Below, piece by piece: positions 34,881 to 45,556 of a DNA stretch of 64,000 bases; position 1 is the stretch's first letter; each line of letters opens with the position of its first letter. A model generated the notes under the pieces. The model made no database searches, was not told the DNA's origin, and saw only the letters and a program-made list of their open reading frames with translations. The translations under genes were made by a program, and so were the position numbers. Source of the stretch: Cryptomeria japonica (taxonomy: Eukaryota; Streptophyta; Pinopsida; Cupressales; Cupressaceae); the NCBI RefSeq assembly GCF_030272615.1, contig NC_081413.1, positions 552,015,136-552,079,135 on the forward strand, given 5' to 3'.

Positions 34881-36765
34881 AATCATGATTACCTTTTGGG
34901 GTCCGAATTTCAAAGATAGAGCTTGGGGGCAGATGAACTGCCAATTAATGATTGTGTTAAGGCATCATTTCCATGATCATATGTGTGCGGGGGATTATAA
35001 TAATAATTGTTGGTTTTGTGTGGTTATTAACATCAGCGTTAAAACCACAAATGAGACTCGGCTCTCTTATTCCAGAACTTCACACAAGAACTTGGGGTTA
35101 GACCTGTGGATTGTGAGATACATCTTTGGGTACTTCGACTTTCTGTTCAAAATGGGTGGTAACTTAAATAGGAATGAGCCCCCCGGCTGCAAAAACTAGA
35201 AGAGTTAACGAAAAGTATGGAGAAGGCTTCACAGATATGAGTTTACTGACTATATGGAGAAGCTACATGGAAGCAAAAATTCAATGTCACATGGATCTGC
35301 TAGAGGCTGGAGTAACAACAGAGTCACATTGTTCAGGGAGATATGGAAAATTGATGAAGATCTGGTGGTAGAGGTCACGGGTCTTTAGAAGGAATGCACT
35401 AAATTCTATAGAGATCGGAAGTATACTACTAAAGCGCTCAAAAACTTCCCAAAATTGAAGGAGGAGAAAGCCAAGCTGGTAAAGAAAGACAACCTCTCCT
35501 ACTACCTTCCACAGCAGGTAAAATCTTTCTGGCAAAAAGTTTTAAGGGTTCTTATGGAGTTTCTCACCGCAAATGGTAGATTCACTAAAATCTATAACTA
35601 CCATTTTTCTATTCTTAATCACTTTCGTCATGGGGTTAAAATCTCCTTGCCTTTTTACTTAGTGTCTTCTCTAAATGAGAGTCTGGCCGACCACGCTAAA
35701 AAGCCTAATTCTTAGCCCATAGCCCATCAGGGGCTTATCTTACTCATTTATGAATACCTGAAGGAAAAAGTTAGGGCCAACAAGGATGATAACCTAGTTA
35801 TTAATGCACACATTTCTAAGAGCTATAAAGATTCTGAGTCGAATGAGGATCAGTCTAACGCCTTTACCCACAAAAAAATGGAGAGCTGATATAGATAATG
35901 AGGAAAGAAAGGTGCATTGTGATTTGGAGGAGGAACAGGGGAAGGATATTGAGACAAATATGGAGAGTGATAAGGATGAGAACATTGGTGAAGAGGAAGA
36001 AGGGACAAAAGATGTTAATTCTGAAAACCCTTATTCTAACCCTAGGAGCTCGGATAGTAGGAATGTCGCCTTGAATGCTAAGGAGGAAGACAACCCTAAT
36101 TCTGAGGGCATTGAGCAAGGTAGGGAGTCCAAAAATACTATTATGAATACTGCCCGTAATTGTACTCTGGAAACCTTCAACTTCTAGAAATGGGTTATTG
36201 ACAACATTACTAGCATTCAGAACAAACAGACAGACTTGGAAAATAAGATACACAATTTGATTAAGGAAACAAATTTGGGGAAAAAGAATGAGGAGACGGA
36301 AACCATGAAGCTGAGGAAGAAATTGAGATGGAGGATTGGCTAGAAAAAAACATGATAAAAGGGGATTGGAAACATCTGGAGGATGTTATTAGAATTGTAA
36401 AAGAATAGGTTGAGGAGGATAAAGACAATATCAATTCTCAGGATGCTCGAAATGAGAAGGCTCTGAAAAGCTTCATGAACCACAGTCTTGAGGTCCTAAG
36501 AGTTTCGTCACAGAATATGAATGTCCTGGTGGATCATTTAGAGAGGAAAAATCAGGATAAGAACTTAGTAATCATTGAAGAAGTTCCAACCTCCAGCTCC
36601 ACCTAGCAAATTTCCAAGCGAAGGACTAGGCAGAACACCACTGCGATGGAGACCAAAATGAAAGACATCCAGCTGAAACAGGAGAGCAATGATCTGAGAG
36701 AGGCTGCTAAGGCGATGATGCTTTTGGTTCAGAATGCTGAGGAGTCTTTAAAAGTGTTCAATTGA
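34867..36765 (+). pseudogene. LINE2 third reading frame (ORF3), about 630 codons, function unknown
   Basis: The ATG at 34,867 overlaps the end of ORF2 by 14 bases. Frame 1 reads MDQVKIMITFWGPNFKDRAW, later WSNNRVTLFREIWKIDEDLV (35,312), FYRDRKYTTKALKNF (35,407) and NHFRHGVKISLPFYLVSSLN (35,617). After a shift in a run of seven A at 35,872-35,878 an acidic part follows (DKDENIGEEEEGTKD), and after a second shift between 36,190 and 36,310 a probable coiled coil (ERKNQDKNLVIIEE; KMKDIQLKQESNDLREAAKA), ending TGA 36,763. Stops inside: TAG at 35,197, 35,386, 35,713, 36,185, 36,406 and 36,604, TAA at 35,206. No domain recognised. It is inside the TSD-bounded insertion, so it moved with LINE2. Confidence 0.7.
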
Positions 36766-36941
36766 TCTGTAATGGTAGGTTTTGGATGCCAATTTCTTGT
36801 TGGCTCCTTGCTATCTTTTTGTCCTAGCTGCTAGTTTTTGTGCTGGTCTTTTGTAGTTGTTTTGTCTTGTTTCTTTCATGCTCATCTTTCATAATGTAAG
36901 CGGGTTTTGGGTCCCTTAAAACATATTTTTTCTTAATCAAA
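36766..36941 (+). other. LINE2 3' untranslated region and tail
   Basis: A T-rich stretch of 176 bases ends AAGCGGGTTTTGGGTCCC, TTAAAACATA, TTTTTTCTTAATCAAAAA, directly before the right target-site duplication. The tail differs from that of LINE1, so the two LINEs belong to different subfamilies. Confidence 0.75.
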
Positions 36942-36957
36942 AACATCAACTTGCAAA

Positions 36958-37964
36958 GTTTCATCCTGCATTAATGTTTGTACTAGAAGACAAAATGAAG
37001 TAGGAAATACAAATGCTTCTAGCATTATTAGCAAGAAAGGACATTCAACTCTATATCATATGCTTTCTAAAAGTCCAAGAGGAACGTGATGACAGTGTTT
37101 TGATTTGTACCCTTATCCCAATTCATAGCTTCCCAATTTATTAACAAGCTCTTTAATATGTATCTCCCTTTAATAAAACCAGTATATGTATTGCTCACAA
37201 ATTTGGGAAGTATATCTACTATCCTCAATGCAATGATCTTAGCTAGTATCGTATAAGAGACATTTAGGAGAGTGATTGGTCTCCAATTCTTGATCAAAGT
37301 CCTACCCCATCCTTTGGGAGAATTTTAATTACACCTCAATCAATTTATGGCTCAAGGGAGCCCCTACCAATGGCTTCCTTATAAACTTGTATTAAGTCTT
37401 CACCAATCCAATTACTATTTTTTTTGTAAAATCTAGTGGGCAACCATCTGGCCTTGGAGATTTGTCATTACTAAGGACATTTATTTCTTGTTGGACCTCT
37501 CCTATAGTGATTTCTTTACCCAAATTTTTCTTATCTTCATTTGAGTTTTTCTTAGGAATGAGACTCTTGCAAATAATCCTAACCTCTTGACATTTAGCAT
37601 TGTTGGCTTTTAAAGAGGATACACTGCTATAGAATTAGTAGAATGCCTTTTTAATGTTCTTCTGGTCAAGAATAGGTCTACCATCTTCCCAAATTTATCT
37701 ATTATCTCTCTAAACTCTTTGTGTGTTAACATATTGAAGACCAACTTTGAACCCTTATCTACATTCCACATCCAATTAGTTCTGATCTAATTCTTAGTGC
37801 TTGAATTTTTTCAGACTATACTTTCCTTTAATTGTTCTCAACCATAATCAATTTGTAATTGAGTTCCTTCTACTTGGAGTGATCTTGCAACTGAGTTTCT
37901 ACTATCAACAAATCCTTATAGCTCCTATTATTTTTTACCTTCTTCCCAATGGTCTAAAAAAGGA
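36958..37964 (-). pseudogene. LINE3 ORF2, middle part: linker and start of RT
   Basis: Minus strand, from 37,964 downward: KKVKNNRSYKDLLIVETQLQ, then DKGSKLVFNML (equivalent to the G-D-x-N-x-K-F-F block before RT), EINVLSNDKSPRPDGCPLDF (about 37,480-37,430), and RT proper IKNWRPITLLNVSYTILAKI (from 37,294) with TGFIKGRYI and FLLDF-stop-KAYD near 37,060. The stop in the last motif is a TAG at a Gln-like place just after the first catalytic Asp. It is bounded by insertion B on the right (TSD TTTTC at 37,965) and by LINE2 on the left. Confidence 0.83.
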
Positions 37965-37969
37965 TTTTC

Positions 37970-39542
37970 TGTAATGCCCGCCAAAATACCATAGAGAAGT
38001 ACACTAACTATCATACAATAGAGATAATTTTATTTTTAAAAAACATCAAATAATGCAACCATTATCATCAACTACTCAAATGTAATAATCATTCATTAAC
38101 TAAATAACATCCAACCATGATAATCAAATTCGCATAAGAACACAACGCAAGCGGATATAAACATAACATATCAAAGCATCCTCTAGGTCATCTCAATGTC
38201 ATCACTTAAACTAACCATAAATAATAACATCATAAGCATATTATTACAATTACCACCATAGACTAAATGCATACTAATTCCTAGCATGAGTCATTCTTAC
38301 AATGCACACATGATCATTCACTATTCTATAGCATATCTACCCACTAATCTTACTATCCATTCCCTCTAAGTTCATTTCCGATCACCAATACCAAATGTCC
38401 CCACTCCCAAATTACTATACATTTATATCATATATCCAACATTACATGAGACCATATAAATATCCATGAATCAATTTACATTAATGAACAAATATCACAA
38501 ATTACATTATTTATTCTCATAAAATACTATTAAATGAATACAATATCCTTTACAACAAGGTCCATAGTTCTATTTACATTACAATTACATCATGAATCAC
38601 TACATACATTGCCATATAATCATTTACATCAATCTGATACAAGAATCCATCCAAAGCTGAGAAGACAAGGTATGCACATCCATGCATAGCATCCAACCAA
38701 GAACATCCCAATGAAAGAAGGCATCAAACCACCCAACCATGTGGAACCAAAGGAACCACTCCCCATGTTAGGAGATGACACAATGTCCCATGCATTCTCT
38801 AGATATAGGCTGACACCTAACAACCAAAGGAAAGACCAATACAACAAGGAACACTAACACTAAGCAAACATAAAATAGCCAAATGAAAACCATCGACACA
38901 AACCCTCCTAACACAGAACCCTCTAGAGGCAACATAACCAAACAGAACTCAAGGCACTAGGACCTACCTGTATGGAGCAAGAGTATCATCACATGCAACA
39001 TGTGGGTACCTGTGTACTAGTCCCAGATGTCCTAGTGCACATGTGGAGCCATATCAACTTTATGGAGTAAGAGAGATTAGCTTACCTAGGTTTTACCAAG
39101 GTCTTCCCAGTCCTATCCCGGTCCACCACCATAGGGCAAGGCAAATGGGTCTGATTATTTTCTTATCTTATTAGGATGAACTATTCTACCCAAACCCGAG
39201 TATTACTAATTAAGTTATCGCTTGTTTATATTGGAAAACTCCTAGTGAGATACCTAGAGATCTAGACCCTAGATGGACCTAACAGCCCACTCCATGCAAT
39301 CTTAGTCACTCACTATGAAGCTCACTCTTCCCCTTGCATGCACCTAGATCTTAGGGCAACAACACAAAATACTACCACAAAACTAGGGGCTCTTAACATT
39401 ACAAGACCTGGCTCACCAAGGTATCCAACCAATCCAACAACAATGCAATCATCATTAAAGAATACAACAAATGAGACCGGATACAAGATAATCACATAAA
39501 CAAGCCAAATATTCAAAACAACCAATAATCAATCAATGAAAT
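37970..39542. repeat. insertion B, left part
   Basis: Non-coding and rich in A, C and T. It starts TGTAATGCCCGCCAAAATAC. The frames at 38,629-38,847 and 39,322-39,525 show no motif. Its last five bases GAAAT (39,538-39,542) are the left target-site duplication of Copia2. Confidence 0.6.
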
Positions 39543-39867
39543 TGAAGAAGTTGAGAAAGTACAACTTATGAGATCCCAAGAGCACCTGCAAGCAAAATAC
39601 TTGTCACAAGAGAAGTTTGGAGACATAAACACAATAAAGGCTCTGAAGAAAAAGAAAATTACAATACAATCCTTATGAAAGGATAATATGAAACCCTAAA
39701 GATGTGCAACCCTAAAGAAACCCTAAAGGGATAAAGAGTATTTAATAATTAGAATAATTATTAAATAGCTACAATATTATTAAATGCCTAAGTTTAGCTT
39801 AAGCGTAGAGTCTAATAGACTAATAATTAAATAAATAACTATTAGATAATACAAGATAACTCTAACA
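39543..39867 (-). repeat. Copia2 3' LTR
   Basis: On the minus strand it starts TGTTAGAGTTATC and ends CTTCTTCA. It lacks about 27 bp present in the other LTR (around 45,318-45,345), probably a deletion. Confidence 0.93.
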
Positions 39868-39874
39868 CCCCCGT
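39868..39874 (-). other. Copia2 polypurine tract
   Basis: On the minus strand the bases AACGGGGG sit directly upstream of the TGTTAGAG start of the 3' LTR, the usual place of the plus-strand primer. Confidence 0.65.
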
Positions 39875-40098
39875 TAATATGAACTTAGGGAGTAGCTAAA
39901 AAAATAAAATTTAGGAAAGCAAAATGCAACTACATGAAGAAGACGAAAATTTGGGTCCTGACAACAAATCCTGATGAGGTACCCAATCACAACCAAATCT
40001 CTATGAAACAGAGAAATAGAGAAAACCACATGGGAAAAAACTCTACTCCAAAAAGAGATGGGAAAAGAATGCAAAAAAAATATGAAGGAAGGAAGGCC

Positions 40099-42568
40099 TC
40101 AATGAGACCCCCCAAGGACAACTTCCTTCACCCCAAGCATAGAGCACAACTGAAGGTAGCATGGAAATGCAAAAGATTTAGTGAAGATGTCAACAACCTG
40201 CTCCTGTGTAGGAATGTACTCCAAGATGAGAAAGCCATCCTGAATCAACTTTCTGATGAAGTGCATGTGAAGCTCAATGTGTTTATACCTCTGGTGCTCC
40301 ACTGGGTTGCGGGAAAGGTGAATGGCACTCTGATTATCACACCAAAGAATAGTGGGACTATCCAAAGGGAACCCAAACTCAGTCGTCAACTATCGAAGCC
40401 ATAAAACCTCTTGACTAGCTAACATCACGGCTTGGTACTCAGCCCTTATAGATGATAATGCAATAGAAGACTACTTCTTGCAAGACCATGTGATAGGACC
40501 AGAACCAAGGCAAAAAAAAAAGCCAGAAGTAGACTTTTGATCATGAGCATCACCAACCCAATATAAGTTAGTGAAGCTAACAATGTGAGGGGATCATGAA
40601 GTATAGTGAATGCCAAACTGTGTAGTGCCTCGAATGTACCTCAAAATACGTTTGGCTTCTTGCCAATGGCTCTCATGAGGATCATGGGAGAACCAAGAGA
40701 CAAGATCAACTGCAAAAGAAAGATCCGAACACGTATGTGTCAGGTACAACAAACTGCCGACCAACTACCTATATAAGGTAGGATCCATGGAAGATGTAGA
40801 ACAAGTGGTAGACAAAAAAACCCCTGACTCAAATGGTGTGGGTGTAGGTTTGCAAGTAAGCATGTCAACTCTATGAAGCATATCAAGAGCATACTTTTTC
40901 TGAAGTATGGAAATCCCATCAAAATACTGAATAACCTATAGGCCCAAAAAATAGTGCAAAAGGTTAAGATCTGTCATCTCAAACTATTCCATCAAGGCTC
41001 TCTGAATATCCTGAACCAAGGAGGATGAGCTACCGATAATGATAAGATCATCAACATAGAGCACAAGAATAACTATATCATCCCCCTGACGCTGAATATA
41101 TATTGTGGGATCGGAATGACAATGTGTAAAGAGTGTGGAGAGCAAGAAGGAGTCCATCTTCACATACCAAGCCCGAGGAGCCTGTTTGAGACCATATAAT
41201 GAATGTCTAAGTCTGCAAACCAAAAAGGAATCCTGCACAAATCCCTAAGGTTTCTACATATAGATCTCCTCATGAAGGTCTCCATGGAAGAAAGCACTCT
41301 TCACATCCATCTGAAAAACTGTCCATCCCCGTGAAGTTGCTAGTGAAAGTACAAAGTGAATAAAATTCATCTTGGCGACATGAGCAAAGGTCTCAGAGTA
41401 ATCAATACCCTCCACCTGAGAAAACCCCTTCGTAACAAGATGAGCCTTATACTTATTAATAAAACCATTTGCAACATACTTGTTACGGTACACCCACTTG
41501 CACCAAACTAACTTTCTTCCTTTCAGAAGAGTACAAAGATCCCAAGTATGATTCTTCATCAAAGAAGAATACTCCTCATCCATGGCCCTACCCCACTCTA
41601 GGTGACCTGTCGCCTCTGAAAATTTATGAGGATCATCCAAAATGGCATGACTTAGAAGACAAGAACTAGATGTTATGATGAGCATCAGAAGGATCACCTG
41701 CCATAGAACCAACAACATCAACTATAAACTGAGCCCACTTGGGAAAAGGATAAGCGGCGAGTGGTGGTAGTGGTGGTGATAGTGGACCATCATCTGCATC
41801 ATCCTCAAAGAATAAAGAATCCTAAAAAGATGAAGAGGGAGGAGGACGCAATGAGAGAGAAGCTAGTGATGGAGAATCGATCTGAGGAAGGCACTCATCA
41901 AACTTGACATCCCACCTAAACAAGACCTCTCAAGAATCAGGATCAAACAACTTGTATGTCTTAAAATCCTCACAATAGCCAACAAAAATGAGTGGTCATC
42001 TCTTCCTCTCCATGGATTTCCTCTGAACATCTAGAATAAATGCCCAAGCCTCACTACCAAAATCTTAGAACAAAGAAACATCAGGCTTGACATGGGACCA
42101 AGCCTCCTCAGGAGTCAATTGGCGCAATGCCTTATGAGGCATCTGATTCTGAATATAAGTGGCACAATTAATTGCCTCAGCCCAAAAAGTAGGCTGCATA
42201 GAACGTGACTGAAGCATACAATTGGTCATCTCCCTTAGTGTTTTATTCTTTTTCTCAGCAACACCATTCTACTGAGGGGTGTGAGGAATGGATAACTGAT
42301 GCTGTAAACCATGCTCTATGCAGAAATCTATAAAAGCTTGATTCACATATTCTCTCCCATTATCCGTGTGTATCCTCTTTATAGAAAGACTAGACTTCTT
42401 CTCTAAAAATGTCTTAAAGACTCGAAATGAGTCAAAGACATCAGACTTGTACTTAAGAAAGTACACCCATGTACATCTAGAGAAGTCATCAATGAAAGTG
42501 AGCACATACTTAAACCCTGAAAAAGATGAAGTCAAGAATGACATAAGATCACTGTGTATCAAATCCAA
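40099..42568 (-). pseudogene. Copia2 pol: integrase, reverse transcriptase, RNase H
   Basis: Minus strand. Integrase from 42,568: LIHSDLMSFLTSSFSGFKYV, FIDDFSRCTWVYFLKYKSDV, RIHTDNGREYVN, then TPQ-stop-NGVAEKKN at about 42,270. RT from 41,721: WGRAMDEEYSSLMKNHTWDL, GFSQVEGIDYSETFAHVAKM, QMDVKSAFFHGDLHEEIYM, SLYGLKQAPRAWYVKMDSFL, and the catalytic VLYVDDLIIIGSS (about 41,060). RNase H ends the gene at 40,099 with TILWCDNQSAIHLSRNPVEH, KHIELHMHFIRKLIQDGF and DIFTKSF. The catalytic residues seen are intact. Stops (several TAG at Gln-like places) and frame changes between these blocks make it a pseudogene. Confidence 0.92.
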
Positions 42569-42700
42569 GGGTGCCTTAGCACGTGTGGCTCTTCCTGTCG
42601 GAAAAGGATCATGGTGATTCTTGCCAAGTGCACAACCTCAACATACACCATCAATATAGGATATCTGAGGGAGCCCAATAACAAGTGCCTGTGTGCTCAT

Positions 42701-43369
42701 CTACTGTAAGTATCTGTAATTGACATGGCCAAAATGCTCATGCCAAATTCTTCTCACTAGATCTGCATGTGCTACAAGAGAAACACCTAAACCATCTGGA
42801 CCCTCAAAGCCATCAAACCGGTATAACCAAGAATCAGGATCAACATTGCCAGTAGCCACGACCAAATCAGTATCATGGAGCTCTCTAATAACCACATCAT
42901 GTGGTGAGAACTCAACTGTTTTACTAGAGCCAGAATGACAAATCTAATAAATAGAGAGGAGGTTCGTTGAAATGTCAGGAACCAAAAGAACATCTTGAAA
43001 ACAACCACCTTTCAATGGAACATAACTTGAACCTGAAACTAAAAGTTGTGCTGAGTTACCAACTGCAATATGTAAAGTATTACTGTGAGCAAGTGTGGTA
43101 ACAAGCTATAGTGAGTGTGTCATGTGGTGAGAATCCCCAAAATCAATAATCAAAGTGAATACAGAATGAATAGCTCCTGCAGAAAGAGCATGTCCTTTCC
43201 CAGTAGAAGAAGAAGATGGAGGCTGAGGAGTAGAAATATGATGCTGCATGGCTTCCTGCAAAGCCTCTAATTGTTTCCAACAATGAGAAACTGGATGACC
43301 TTCTTTGCCATAGAAACTGCAATGTTCATCCGATTTCTTCTTAGTCTTGGAGGAAGACTCACCAGACAT
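42701..43369 (-). pseudogene. Copia2 zinc knuckle, protease and pre-integrase part
   Basis: Minus strand from 43,369: HCSFYGKEGHPVSHC is a zinc knuckle in which the second Cys reads Tyr. The protease site follows as IIDFGDSHHMTHSL (about 43,155-43,115), where the family has D-S-G, so two positions of the catalytic area are changed. The pre-integrase block lies at 42,895-42,701 (LVRRIWHEHFGHVNYRYLQ), after a frame change near 42,900. These changes agree with an element that no longer processes its polyprotein. Confidence 0.82.
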
Positions 43370-43498
43370 AGAAGAGTGCTCCTATTTCAAATAGGAATTT
43401 AGTTTATAATCAGACTTAGGTGGTGTCTTAGAGGGACGCTCACTACCAGTTGAATCCTTCTTAGGCTTCGGTTTCTGCTTCTTGTTCTCTTTAGATGT

Positions 43499-44121
43499 CT
43501 AAGCAACCAATGCTTTCAGCTTTGATCCTATGAGAGTGTCCAATTGAGATATGTGAGCCTGCTCATGAGTCAGGAGATCATAGAAAACATCAAAAGTGGG
43601 CATGGTGAGGTGTGTACCCAAGGCATCCATAGTAGAATAAAATGTGCAAGAAAATATTTGATAGGGACCTTGAAGCTTAGAGATAATCAAGTAGATACAA
43701 TCTGTGTCTATCTTATTTTTACCACAACTATGTAGGATAGATCTGGTGGTTTTAAACTTGTTCAGAAAGTCTTCAATATGAGGAAAGGACTCAGGTAACA
43801 AGGAAGAGAGCTCTACCTCAATCTGTAATGCTTTGAATTCATTGATAGTACCAAAGAGATTTTCAAATTTGGACCACATAGCCCGAGGAGTGAGGAAACT
43901 ATAAGGTGAAAAAGCAAGTTGTCTGAAATATGTAAGGAGATGACACCCATAGCCTCATCCATCTTATTTCGGTGCTGAAGAATCTCAAAAGGATGTTCCA
44001 ACAATAGTTGATCCGCATCCAAATAGTACCACAACCATCGTGACCTGAGAAGCCTCATCATACGAGCTTTCCAAAGGTGATAGTTTTGGGATGTAAGAAG
44101 TTCAACTGAAGAATCTGCCAT
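43499..44121 (-). pseudogene. Copia2 gag
   Basis: The ATG at 44,121 (minus) opens MADSSVELLTSQNYHLWKAR, typical of copia gag N-termini, then RLLRSRWLWYYLDAD. After one frame change near 43,880 the gag core continues: MWSKFENLFGTINEFKALQI, LPESFPHIEDFLNKFKTTRS and TMPTFDVFYDLLTHEQAHIS, ending near 43,499. Gag builds the particle that packages element RNA. The gene starts about 1.07 kb after the primer-binding site, a long leader for a copia element. Confidence 0.88.
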
Positions 44122-45191
44122 GTATACCTGTACCTGGACCTGCTCTTAAGTGATCTTTCAGACTAGATAAAAGATGCAGAAGGAGTTTTTTTGTTTTTTT
44201 GAGTTTAGGTGTTCTAATTTTCTGAAGTAAATTACATAAAATAGTAAAAAAATAACACCCCCCACAAGATGTAAAACCAAACCCTAGTACAATCTAAGAA
44301 CCAGAAAAAAAGACAAGAGCTGAAAATTGCGTCAGACAATGTCTTGTGTACCTAGTAAAGTTTCTAGAAAAATTGAACCCCAAATATGAATAGGGATCTC
44401 TAAGAACTTTCCGACACCTATTCGTTTTCCGAAAATGGAGTTTGTTTGCCCAAGTTATGGCTCCCAGAGTGCAGAAAGGAGTGCTAAATTGGATGGCAAA
44501 AAATAGGTACTAGACAAAAAAATCAACAAATCTCACCTCCAGATCTGAGTAGATCTCAAAAATATCTTTTCGGTGCATATTTATTTTCAAAAATCTAACT
44601 CCGTTTGCCCAAGTTAGGACAATAAAACCTCCCCCTGTCAAAAAGCTTGCAAGAAGGAGCAAGAGGAGGAGAGTTGGCAGAGGTGGCACTCTGGCTAGGT
44701 GGCGACAGAGGTCGGGCGGTGGCTGGGCAATGAGCGGTGGGCGGCGGGCGACCGAGCGGAAGGTGGTCGGGCGATTAAGAGACCGCTGCGGCTATCGGTT
44801 GCTGACTGCAGTCGCTACCGATAGGGTGACGGGCAGCGACTGGCGGTGGGAGACCATTTGTGGCTCCACAAACCATCGCATGATGACTCAGCCTTGGCAA
44901 GCCGTCAAACTGTCAAAAAAATGATTTTTTTTGTCTTGAAAAATGTGCCCTGTAAGGGCCAAAATAATAAAAAATTCCAGAACCAAAGTTGTCCAAATTG
45001 GACAAATTTTATATCAAAATGGGGGTTTTTGGGTGTCCTGAGGTCAATGGTGAGGTTTGTTTGAGCTCAAAATTCCTAGAAACAAAAAAGTTACCCCAGA
45101 TCCAAACTAAAAAACTCTGAAAAAAACTGAAACCCTTGCCTCCAGAAAAAATATTCTGAAAAGAAATTAGGAACAAGTAGCAACAGATGTA
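44122..45191 (-). other. Copia2 leader with a GC-rich, CpG-dense block
   Basis: About 1.07 kb lies between the primer-binding site and gag. The part 44,640-44,880 is strikingly GC-rich (GGCGGCGGGCGACCGAGCGG and similar) and keeps many CpGs, unlike the AT-rich rest of the element. No long frame with a known domain is seen. It may be captured host sequence or a conserved leader structure. Confidence 0.6.
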
Positions 45192-45204
45192 GGCTCTGAT
45201 ACCA
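45192..45204 (-). promoter_or_regulatory. Copia2 primer-binding site
   Basis: On the minus strand TGGTATCAGAGCC follows the LTR end CTTCTTCA without a gap. It is complementary to the 3' end of plant initiator tRNA-Met, the usual copia primer. Confidence 0.95.
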
Positions 45205-45556
45205 TGAAGAAGTTGAGAAAGTACAAATTTTGAGATCCCAAGAGCACCTTCAAGCAAAATACTGTCACAAGAGACGATTGGAGACATAAACACAATAAAG
45301 GCTCCAAAGAAAAATATTATCATTCAGAGAGGGAATGAAAAAGAAAATTACAATACAATCCTTATGAAAGGAGAATATGAAACCCTAAAGATGTGCAACC
45401 CTAAAGAAACCCTAAAGGGATAAAGAGTATTTAATAATTAGAATAATTATTAAATACCTACAATATTATCAAATGCCTAAGTTTAGCTTAAGAATAGAGT
45501 ATAATAGACTAATAATTAAATAAATAATTATTAGCTAATACAAGATAACTCTAATA
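45205..45556 (-). repeat. Copia2 5' LTR
   Basis: A direct repeat of 39,543-39,867. On the minus strand it starts TATTAGAG (TG changed to TA) and ends CTTCTTCA. It holds the element promoter by position. Confidence 0.93.

Larger units (their letters stand above)
30022..36957 (+). mobile_element. L1-type LINE (LINE2) with its target-site duplication
   Basis: The 16-bp sequence AACATCAACTTGCAAA occurs at 30,022-30,037 and exactly again at 36,942-36,957. Between them lie 6,904 bp: the C-terminal part of ORF1, full ORF2 and ORF3, and a 3' end AAGCGGGTTTTGGGTCCC ... TTAATCAAAAA. The insertion sits inside the RT domain of the minus-strand LINE3; with the insert and one TSD copy removed, the LINE3 frame runs on without a shift. 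ORF1 is cut at its N-terminus, so LINE2 was truncated 5' on insertion. Confidence 0.93.
39543..45556 (-). mobile_element. Ty1/copia retrotransposon, nearly complete (Copia2)
   Basis: Two direct LTRs (39,543-39,867 and 45,205-45,556) enclose gag and pol on the minus strand. GAAAT flanks the element at 39,538-39,542 and 45,557-45,561. The primer-binding site (complement of initiator tRNA-Met) and a purine tract are in the expected places. By hand alignment the LTRs differ at about 17 of 325 positions plus two indels (about 5%). It is decayed by stops and frameshifts in pol. It is the youngest layer of this nest that can be ordered, since it lies inside B, which lies inside LINE3. Confidence 0.95.

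Noticed and set aside
35872-35878. Programmed -1 frameshift at the A7 run in LINE2 ORF3
   Set aside because: The next open frame needs a +1 change, not -1; an indel in the homopolymer is simpler.
35864-36253. Hydrophobic minus-strand frame of 129 codons
   Set aside because: It is the complement of the acidic part of LINE2 ORF3.
30696-36765. Stop-codon reassignment (TAG read as Gln) in this organism
   Set aside because: TAG density is confined to decayed transposons that also have TAA stops, frameshifts or deletions; plant nuclear genes use the standard code. CHG deamination explains it more simply.
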